This document shows, in pieces, positions 1-5,702 of a DNA stretch of 5,989 nt. The stretch covers positions 1 through 5,989 of the forward strand of contig DIVA01000044.1 in the NCBI GenBank assembly GCA_002435705.1. The letters are read 5' to 3'. Under the pieces are notes generated by a model. The model searched no databases, was not told where the DNA came from, and was given only the letters and a program-made list of their open reading frames with translations. Every line of letters begins with the position of its first letter. Position 1 is the stretch's first letter. Source of the DNA: Bacteriovoracaceae bacterium UBA6144 (GTDB lineage: Bacteria > Bdellovibrionota > Bacteriovoracia > Bacteriovoracales > Bacteriovoracaceae). A program made the translations under genes and the position numbers.

Positions 1-648
1 GTCTATAAATTTACGAAGGTTGAGGTTAAAGGTAAAGCGCCTAAATCACAGGCACAAATCCAAGCGGAAGACGAAGAACCCAGTGAGGCACCTAAAAAGA
101 GATCTAATTCAGGTCTCTTAATTGTTATTATTGCTGCTGCTATCCTTATCATGGTTTTTGATTCGGGAGAAAAAGTAGAGGCACCCCAAAAGAAAAAAGA
201 AAACGTCGCTGCGGCTAAAGATGTGACTGATGAATATTTGCAATTAATTCGTCAAAAAGAAGCACAAGCAGATAAAGCACTTAAGCAAAAAATGAACACC
301 ATCTTCCAGCGTGGCCTGCGAGAGTTTCGAGAAAAGAACTACTTTCGTGCTATCAATGAATTCAATCTCGCTCTTATTCTTAACCCAAATGATCCCTTGG
401 CTGACTTCTACCTAAGAAAAGCGAAGGAAGAGCTCGACAAAGTTATTGCAGAGGAATTTATTAAGGGCAAAAGAGATGAGGAGGGATTGCGCTATCAAAA
501 TGCAATCGTTTCATACTGCGGGATCATAAGGCTTTTGCATCAGTATCAAGATGACCCAAGATATAAAAGTGCCGAAGAGAATATTAAAAACTTGGAAGGA
601 AAACTAGGATTAGAACTAGGTGAAACTAACTGTCTTAAAAAACAATAG
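1..648 (+). CDS. Membrane-anchored TPR protein, 5'-truncated by the window edge (probably FHA-TM-TPR)
   Basis: The frame is open from base 1 to the TAG at 646-648, so the true start lies left of the window and 215 residues are visible; the ATG at 151 falls inside the membrane helix and is not a credible start. Visible order: a short stretch (residues 1-11) that could be the last strand of an FHA domain, an acidic/charged linker, a basic PKKR cluster at 31-34, one hydrophobic helix at about 38-53, a Lys-Val-Glu-Ala-Pro linker at 58-62, and a helical C-terminus with a good TPR at about 102-135 (REKNYFRAINEF, then LNPNDP) and a weaker second repeat at about 158-192. The basic cluster before the helix predicts the C-terminus outside the cytoplasm. 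TPRs usually mediate protein-protein contacts; the partner is unknown. The next gene starts inside this one and has the same TM-linker-TPR layout, so the two are likely paralogues. That the missing N-terminus is an FHA domain is inference. Confidence 0.85.
   Translation, partial: VYKFTKVEVKGKAPKSQAQIQAEDEEPSEAPKKRSNSGLLIVIIAAAILIMVFDSGEKVEAPQKKKENVAAAKDVTDEYLQLIRQKEAQADKALKQKMNTIFQRGLREFREKNYFRAINEFNLALILNPNDPLADFYLRKAKEELDKVIAEEFIKGKRDEEGLRYQNAIVSYCGIIRLLHQYQDDPRYKSAEENIKNLEGKLGLELGETNCLKKQ
606..609 (+). promoter_or_regulatory. Candidate Shine-Dalgarno for the GTG-started dual-FHA gene
   Basis: AGGA lies 10 bases before the GTG at 620, inside the end of the upstream coding region. It is only a moderate match, but it supports a GTG start where no ATG is available before the first FHA domain. 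Ribosomes finishing the upstream gene would stop 29 bases past this start, so coupling by re-initiation is also possible. Confidence 0.4.
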
Positions 649-2986
649 TTCCCTCTTTTCTCAGACATGGTCTGATGAAGAGATTGAGGAAGGCTTTGAG
701 CTCTTTGTCGGACGCTCTGAGGATTGCCACGTTTATTTGGACGATCCCTTAATTTCTCGTCACCATTTTGTTATTAAGTTTATCAATGGCAAGTGGGTCG
801 TTGAGAAATTAAGTGAACTAGGAATTATAAGTGTCAGTGGAAGAGTCCTGGAAGATACAATTGAGTTAAATGGCTTCGATTCAATCGTATTCCCACCATA
901 CACAGTTATGCTTGAAGGTGTGACTCCCCAAGCAAGTACCCAACAGGTCTCTCAAACAGTCGCTCAGACGAGCTATTCATCAGGTCAGGGATCAAGCTCA
1001 CTTGATTCGTTGGACCTCCCCACTCAAAGTGGAATGAACGATGACCTGCCGGCCATTGAAGAATTAGAAGCGACTGAAGTTTTAACAAATAATTTTGATC
1101 CTGATCTTAATATGACACCTGCGTCTCAACCAAAGGTGTCTGATCATACACAGGAGTTAGCGGAGGGGCTTTACGAAGAGACTTCTAGTGAAGAGTCCTT
1201 TGATGCCAATGAAGAATCATTTAGCGACATGGACTCACCCATAGGTGAAGAGGGCCATAATGATCATTCCAATCCAGAGCCCAGCGAGGAAAACGTTGAT
1301 TCTAGTGGAAGTTTTAACTCAGAGGAAGAGGCACCAGTAGATCCAGGATTTGATTCATTTTCAGCGGAATCGACTCAGGCCGATCTTGTTCCCAGTGAAA
1401 ACGAGGGAGAGGATGGGGCTACACGTGTATTTAAATCCTTTGCAAAGTATGAGTTACTTCTCTTTGGTGAATACGCACCCTACGATCGATACGCCATTGA
1501 TAAATCTGAAATTTACATTGGGCGTGATACGAAGAAATGCCAAATTATTTTGAATGATCCGGAAGTTTCTTCGGTCCATGCAGTCTTGAAGAAATCATTA
1601 GTGAACATTACGCTTGAGGATTTAAATTCTTCGAACGGAACCATTCTTAATGGTGAGCGTATCAATAAGAATGAACTCAATAATGGTGATGAGTTTATTA
1701 TTGGTTCCACCACATTTACTGTACAGGTTGTCTCCGATCTTCTTATCGCAGAGAGCGACCGCTTGATGCCGGTTGAAGAAGGTCAGAGTATTGAAACGAT
1801 CGAAGAGATTGAGGAAGAGGTTCCACTCGATGGTCTCGAAGGTGGAGATGGCATTGATTTTAATTCTGTAGGAAATGAGCCTCAGGAGAAAAGTCTTATT
1901 AAGCGGATCATGAAGGATCCGAAGACGAGAAAGAAAGCTATTTTTGCAGTGGTGGGTCTCCTTCTGCTTTCTCTTCTCATGGAAGATGACGGTAAAAAAG
2001 TAGAAGCCCCCAAGCCTGATGAAAAGAAAGTGGCTGAAGCTCCTAAGCCTGAAGAAAAGGTGGATGCAAATAAGCGAGTCTTTAGCCCGGATGAGATCCG
2101 AGCCTTAGAGGCTAAATATAAAATTGCAGAGGCCTACGTCAAAGATAAAAAACTTGATGAAGCCCTTGCAGAGCTAGAACAGATTCTTGCTGTTGATCCA
2201 GAATTTGCCAACGCCAAGGTATTATATAATTACGTTGAAAATGAGAATAAAAAACTAAAAGAAGAACAAGAGCGCCTCAAGCTTGAAGCCGCCAAGGCGA
2301 TCATTCGTGAAGAAGTGAAAGCATTGGTTGTTGAAGCAAAAGAGGCAGCCGCGAGTAGAAATATTCCTCGCGCCGAACAGCTTTTTGCAAAAATCCTTGA
2401 AAAAGATCCTGAGAATATGGACGTAGCACCATTAAAGGAAGAGCTTGATCGCTGGCAGGCAGAAGAGAGAATGAAGGCCGATGAGAAATCCCGAAAGATC
2501 GCAGAAAGAAAAAGAATGGTCGATGCACTTTCTCCTGGGAAAAAAGCCTATCTGGCTCGTGAGTGGCATAAGGCAGGCATGAAGCTGCGTGAATTCACTG
2601 GGCTTAAGGGCATGGATGAGGATTTACTGAAAGAGGCGGGCACAATGATCGCTGATGCCGATGCACAACTTTCATCGGAGGTTGCTCCGCTTCTAGGAAA
2701 AGCGCGCTCACTCAAAGAAGGTCAAGATCTTAAGGGAGCCTATGAAACCTATCTCGAAGTTCTTAATATTGATCCCACAAATAAAGAAGGTCTTGATGAG
2801 GTCGATGCGATTAGAGATCTACTAGAGATTCGTTCTAAAAAAGTTTATCGTGAAGCCATTATTTCTGAAAGTCTTTCACTCTTTGGTGATGCCAAAGAAA
2901 AGTTTCAAGAAGTTCAGCAAATTTCACCAACCGACAGTGATTACTACAAGAAAGCATCAGATAAGCTTAAAAATTATTTGGAATAG
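620..2986 (+). CDS. Dual-FHA, single-pass membrane protein with periplasmic TPR/coiled-coil region
   Basis: A 788-residue protein. Domains in order: FHA1 at about 26-98 (G31-R32-S33, S46-R47-H48-H49); a Ser/Glu/Asp-rich low-complexity linker at about 100-265; FHA2 at about 277-372 with the full signature (G301-R302, S317/S318-x-H320, N336-S-S-N339-G340, N344-G345); a second acidic linker; a basic stretch KDPKTRKK (432-439); a membrane helix at about 440-454; a KVEAPKP repeat linker (460-480); TPR-like helical pairs at about 499-532, 567-600, 690-723 and 741-774; and a charged, coiled-coil-prone segment at about 535-632. FHA domains bind phosphothreonine peptides, so the cytoplasmic half should read Ser/Thr kinase output, while the positive-inside rule puts the TPRs in the periplasm. 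FHA1 lacks the usual Asn-Gly loop. The GTG start at 620 is chosen because the next in-frame Met (97) would remove FHA1; AGGA at 606-609 is a possible ribosome site. The 29-base overlap with the upstream gene suggests translational coupling. Confidence 0.92.
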   Translation: MKLTVLKNNSSLFSQTWSDEEIEEGFELFVGRSEDCHVYLDDPLISRHHFVIKFINGKWVVEKLSELGIISVSGRVLEDTIELNGFDSIVFPPYTVMLEGVTPQASTQQVSQTVAQTSYSSGQGSSSLDSLDLPTQSGMNDDLPAIEELEATEVLTNNFDPDLNMTPASQPKVSDHTQELAEGLYEETSSEESFDANEESFSDMDSPIGEEGHNDHSNPEPSEENVDSSGSFNSEEEAPVDPGFDSFSAESTQADLVPSENEGEDGATRVFKSFAKYELLLFGEYAPYDRYAIDKSEIYIGRDTKKCQIILNDPEVSSVHAVLKKSLVNITLEDLNSSNGTILNGERINKNELNNGDEFIIGSTTFTVQVVSDLLIAESDRLMPVEEGQSIETIEEIEEEVPLDGLEGGDGIDFNSVGNEPQEKSLIKRIMKDPKTRKKAIFAVVGLLLLSLLMEDDGKKVEAPKPDEKKVAEAPKPEEKVDANKRVFSPDEIRALEAKYKIAEAYVKDKKLDEALAELEQILAVDPEFANAKVLYNYVENENKKLKEEQERLKLEAAKAIIREEVKALVVEAKEAAASRNIPRAEQLFAKILEKDPENMDVAPLKEELDRWQAEERMKADEKSRKIAERKRMVDALSPGKKAYLAREWHKAGMKLREFTGLKGMDEDLLKEAGTMIADADAQLSSEVAPLLGKARSLKEGQDLKGAYETYLEVLNIDPTNKEGLDEVDAIRDLLEIRSKKVYREAIISESLSLFGDAKEKFQEVQQISPTDSDYYKKASDKLKNYLE
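2000..2059 (+). repeat. Short tandem in-frame repeat encoding VEAPKP-type linker
   Basis: Two consecutive units of about 10-11 residues, VEAPKPDEKK and VAEAPKPEEK (residues 461-480 of the dual-FHA protein), lie just after the membrane helix. The nucleotide units differ at several third positions, so this is an old duplication and not a recent slippage event. The upstream paralogue carries one related unit (KVEAPQKKKE, bases 172-201) at the same place relative to its membrane helix. It is probably an extended Pro/charged stalk lifting the TPRs from the membrane. Confidence 0.7.
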
Positions 2987-2989
2987 AAC

Positions 2990-3727
2990 ATGAAATTAAA
3001 ATCCTATTGTGCGCTTACTCACCAAGGCCCTTTTTTAGAGATAAATGAAGACGCCTATGATTTTGATCTTGATCATCAACTTTTTTTCATCATTGACGCC
3101 TTTGGGGGAGCTGGGATTGGAGATAAAGCCTCTGTAAAAATAAAAGAGGATCTTAAAACTTATATCAATCAGCTGACTGATGATCCTGATGCCACGATGC
3201 CCTTATATTGGAGTGCCCGCTGGCCAATGGAGGGGAATGCATTAGCTAATGCCATGATTAAATCTCATCAAGCACTCCATAAGGCTAATTCGCAAGTTGG
3301 CTTAAATAAACGTGCTGGTGCAAGTTTGGCCTGTGCTGTTAAAACAGGTGATCTGCTAATCCTTAGCCAAGTTGGAAATACCAGCGTTTATCTTTCTCGA
3401 CATGGAAAGACGAGCTCACTTTTTCTCCCTGACACCCATCAATACTATTCGGCAGACCCGCAAGGCCCATCTGCGCTCCACTATCCAGTAGGGGCATTTG
3501 GTTTTTTTCCAGAACTTACATGGAGCATGCGAGAAGTTAAAATCCGTGAAGGGGACAAGTTTCTCTTTCTCACAGAAGGAGTCGCTCCCAGAGTAGAACT
3601 CCAAGAAATTTCTCATATCCTTAGTCGTAACGATGCTGACGGACAGTACAAGCTTAATGACCTACTAAAATTGTCGAATGAAAGAGGGAATTATTCCAAT
3701 CAAACGGCCATGATCTTGGAATTTTAA
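2990..3727 (+). CDS. PP2C-family protein with degenerate active site (probable pseudophosphatase)
   Basis: A 245-residue protein, about the normal size of a bacterial PP2C/PPM Ser/Thr phosphatase domain, with no membrane helix. The fold is recognisable from G13-x5-N19-E20-D21, IID36AFGG (usual form DGMGG), GASLACAV (109-116), SQVGN130TSVYL (usual VGDSRAY), FLFLTE196GV (usual SDG) and S236-N-Q-T at the C-terminus (usual DNIT). Against the family pattern, the phosphate-binding Arg in GxxRxxNED is Leu16, and metal-binding Asp is replaced at three sites: Asn130, Glu196 and Ser236. D21 and D36 remain. Family knowledge says these residues carry catalysis, so the protein is probably inactive or very weak and may act as a binding or scaffold protein. 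The ATG start is 3 bases after the dual-FHA stop with GGAA at 2980-2983, so it belongs to that operon and may bind the phosphothreonines read by the FHA domains. An unusual but active PPM branch is the main alternative. Confidence 0.82.
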   Translation: MKLKSYCALTHQGPFLEINEDAYDFDLDHQLFFIIDAFGGAGIGDKASVKIKEDLKTYINQLTDDPDATMPLYWSARWPMEGNALANAMIKSHQALHKANSQVGLNKRAGASLACAVKTGDLLILSQVGNTSVYLSRHGKTSSLFLPDTHQYYSADPQGPSALHYPVGAFGFFPELTWSMREVKIREGDKFLFLTEGVAPRVELQEISHILSRNDADGQYKLNDLLKLSNERGNYSNQTAMILEF

Positions 3728-3736
3728 AGGTTTTCC

Positions 3737-3773
3737 TTTTCGCTCTGTTGTTGGACTGCCTATAATATCGATT
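3737..3773 (+). promoter_or_regulatory. Sigma70-type promoter giving a probable leaderless transcript
   Basis: A perfect TATAAT sits at 3761-3766, 7 bases before the ATG at 3774. The best-spaced -35 (TTTTCG at 3737-3742, 18-base spacer) is poor against TTGACA, so an activator or another upstream contact may be needed. Transcription would start at about 3773-3774, on or next to the start codon, and no Shine-Dalgarno is present between 3745 and 3773. The gap between the flanking genes is 46 bases. Confidence 0.55.
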
Positions 3774-5045
3774 ATGAGCGTTAAGATTCTTTTGGCAGAT
3801 GATAGCCCTACAGTTCATAAAGTGATTAAGATCATTCTCAAGGATGAATCCTATGAGATTGTCGAATGTGCTCATGAAGATAAACTTTCAGCACAACTTA
3901 AATCTCTAAGTCCTCAAATTGTTTTTCTGGATTTCAATTTTTCTGAGAAACATTCAGGCTATGAACTTGCTCAACAGATAAAAAAGCAATTGCCCCATGC
4001 CAAGATTCTTATCATGTATGGAACATTTGATACCGTGGATGAAAGTCTTTTGAAGTCATCTGGTGTTGATCAATTTGTTGTAAAGCCCTTTGATACTGCG
4101 AAATTTAAGGTACAGGTCCGAGGACTTGCCGATGGAAACACCCAAGATTTTAAATCAGAAAATTTAATTGATGATTCATGGACGATCAAAGAGGAAAAAA
4201 CCATTTTCTCGAGCACTAATGAGACTCGCTCTCTTGAGGATGATCTGGGTGATTGGGGGATGGCCATTCCTGGTGTTATTGGTCTTGGAGCAGGCTCTAT
4301 AGAACTCCCTCCTGTTATCGATTCAACACCACATCCAGCTTCAGCGGTTAAGCATGGTCCTGCGCTTGAAGCTAAGCCTGTGCAGAAGTCCGTGGCTCTC
4401 CCTCAGGAAAGTGATCTTGAGTATCCGGACATGTCCCTATCAAGCCTTGAACTTGAGCCTATGGCTGCCCCCAAAACCTCTTCCAAACTTATCTCACTAG
4501 ATGATTTGGCGCTAGACGAGGCAGAACCACTGGATACGGGTGCTCTACTTGAGTTATCACAAATGGATGACACTGATGTTATTCAAAAACTCGAAGAACA
4601 GATCAGAGATGAAGTAGAAGCAGATCTGTGGAGTGTCGATTCAGTCGAGGAGTCTACGCCAAGGTTGAGTGTGGTTAAAGAAGTCGAGGAAGATAAAATC
4701 GATTTCTCTTCATTCAATACTCCTGTTGAGACAATGGATGGTGGTCAGGCTTTTGATGAGAATATTTTTAGTAGGATTGATGAGAATGAGTCACTTACAT
4801 CATATAATCCAACAACAAAAACTGAATCACGTGCGACAAGTTCTCCCGCTTTTCAAGCAGCTGCGAAACCGATTGATCTTGAGGACCTTCGACCGATGAT
4901 TAAAGAATTAATTAATCAAGCTGTGGCAGATTATTGTCGCCAGCATATTGATAAGGTTGCTTGGGAAGTGATTCCAGATCTGGCGGAAAATCTTATCAAG
5001 CAAGAGTTGAAAAAGATCAGCGATAAGGTGTCTAGAGATCTTTGA
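3774..5045 (+). CDS. romR: RomR-like polarity response regulator: receiver domain, long acidic linker, conserved C-terminal helix
   Basis: A 423-residue protein, close to the roughly 420 of Myxococcus RomR. The receiver domain covers residues 1 to about 119 and has every signature residue: D9-D10 acid pair, D53 phosphoacceptor, T84 (YGTF) and K104-P105. Residues 120-365 form a low-complexity linker rich in Asp, Glu, Ser and Pro, broken by a Gly/hydrophobic patch (WGMAIPGVIGLGAG, 161-174). Residues 368-416 form an amphipathic helical end (LRPMIKELI, then VAWEVIPDLAENLIKQEL) matching my recollection of the RomR C-terminal motif that targets the cell pole. There is no DNA-binding or enzymatic output domain. 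In Myxococcus, RomR places the small GTPase MglA at the leading pole; a Bdellovibrio RomR is linked to MglA and prey invasion. The start is the only usable in-frame ATG before the receiver's first strand. Related delta-group receivers share this C-terminal motif, so strict orthology with RomR is likely but not certain. The 3' end overlaps birA, convergent. Confidence 0.8.
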   Translation: MSVKILLADDSPTVHKVIKIILKDESYEIVECAHEDKLSAQLKSLSPQIVFLDFNFSEKHSGYELAQQIKKQLPHAKILIMYGTFDTVDESLLKSSGVDQFVVKPFDTAKFKVQVRGLADGNTQDFKSENLIDDSWTIKEEKTIFSSTNETRSLEDDLGDWGMAIPGVIGLGAGSIELPPVIDSTPHPASAVKHGPALEAKPVQKSVALPQESDLEYPDMSLSSLELEPMAAPKTSSKLISLDDLALDEAEPLDTGALLELSQMDDTDVIQKLEEQIRDEVEADLWSVDSVEESTPRLSVVKEVEEDKIDFSSFNTPVETMDGGQAFDENIFSRIDENESLTSYNPTTKTESRATSSPAFQAAAKPIDLEDLRPMIKELINQAVADYCRQHIDKVAWEVIPDLAENLIKQELKKISDKVSRDL

Positions 5046-5685
5046 TTCTTAAGCTTCCGTTAAAATAACTTTTTCCATCGATAATTGCTTCTCCGTGAGT
5101 GCCGAGTCCTTGGAAGAAGCCAGAATACTCTTCTCTTCCTTCAACCAGCGTGACAATTTTTTTCAAATGCGCACAATGGGTCAGCCAAGACTGTTTAATT
5201 TTCTCCTGTGTCACAGGGGAGTGTAAGAGATAAAAATCAAAGAATTCACGAGGAATCTCGTGGCTCATAGAATCTTTCCAAAGCTCTACGGAAGATAAAA
5301 TTCCACTCCATTGAGAATGAGACAGGAGGTTTAAGCCAATGCCAATATTCATTTTTCCATCATGGTGGTGCAGAAGAATTCCTCCACACTTGCGCTGGTT
5401 TATGTAGAGATCATTTGGCCATTTAAGCTGTAAATTAACTTTGAATTTTTGGGAGATAAAATCTTGTAAAAGCACAGCGACCTCTAGAGATTGCCATGAG
5501 AGCTGAGGGTGTGGTGCGCAACTAAAAGAAAAAGCCAAAGAACCTTTTGCATGCTCCCATTGATGATCTCCTCTCCCTCTGCCCTTTAATTGGGTTTCAG
5601 TAGTGATCAGGACATTATCTTCTGGGTGTGCTTTCAGCTCATCTTGGGTAGAATCACAGAGATTTAATTTTATATGTTTCACCAT
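5032..5685 (-). CDS. birA: Biotin--[acetyl-CoA-carboxylase] ligase, group I (no DNA-binding domain)
   Basis: Biotin-protein ligase makes biotinyl-AMP and transfers biotin to a lysine of carrier proteins such as AccB of acetyl-CoA carboxylase, in the cytoplasm. With the start at ATG 5685 the protein has 217 residues. Visible motifs: CDST (10-13, the family's DSTN strand), GRGRGDHQW (35-43, biotin/ATP loop), KWPNDLYINQRKCGGIL (88-104, the catalytic KWPND block and biotin-contacting Lys), NIGIGLNL (113-120), and a small SH3-like C-terminal domain with the GLGTHGEAIIDG turn (193-204). No N-terminal winged helix is present, so this is a group I enzyme that should not repress biotin genes. The start is uncertain: GTG at 5709 and TTG at 5691 are also in frame, and GTG 5709 would overlap rph by 7 bases. 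ATG 5685 is preferred because it begins just before the first conserved strand. The gene runs opposite to both neighbours. Confidence 0.9.
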   Translation of the reverse strand: MVKHIKLNLCDSTQDELKAHPEDNVLITTETQLKGRGRGDHQWEHAKGSLAFSFSCAPHPQLSWQSLEVAVLLQDFISQKFKVNLQLKWPNDLYINQRKCGGILLHHHDGKMNIGIGLNLLSHSQWSGILSSVELWKDSMSHEIPREFFDFYLLHSPVTQEKIKQSWLTHCAHLKKIVTLVEGREEYSGFFQGLGTHGEAIIDGKSYFNGSLRIKDL

Positions 5686-5690
5686 GCTCA

Positions 5691-5695
5691 AAAGG
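5691..5695 (+). promoter_or_regulatory. Shine-Dalgarno site of rph
   Basis: AAAGG lies 7 bases before the ATG at 5703, a good ribosome binding match that fixes the rph start. It falls in the 17-base gap between the divergent birA and rph start codons. Confidence 0.65.
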
Positions 5696-5702
5696 TTAGC
5701 AC

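Noticed and set aside
151..648. Separate 165-residue gene starting at ATG 151
   Set aside because: The frame is open to the window edge and this ATG lies within the membrane helix, so a start here would split the helix. No ribosome site precedes it. The gene is a truncated longer one.
1350..1713. Small plus- and minus-strand frames inside the dual-FHA gene
   Set aside because: They are shadows of the FHA coding frame, which carries the conserved GR, SSVH and SSNG motifs.
3726..3740. Hairpin AAAGG-TTTT-CCTTT overlapping the stop of the PP2C-like gene, as a terminator
   Set aside because: The stem is 5 bp with only two G-C pairs, and the T-run is used up by the stem itself, with CGCTCTG following. 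It is too weak to call as an intrinsic terminator.
3654..3875. 73-codon minus-strand frame across the gap before the romR-like gene
   Set aside because: It overlaps the ends of two well-supported plus-strand genes and the TATAAT box, and has no motif or ribosome site supporting it.
5110..5142. GGAAGA / TCTTCC inverted repeat as a terminator for the romR-like gene
   Set aside because: The loop is long, the stem is only 6 bp, no T-run follows, and it lies inside birA coding sequence.
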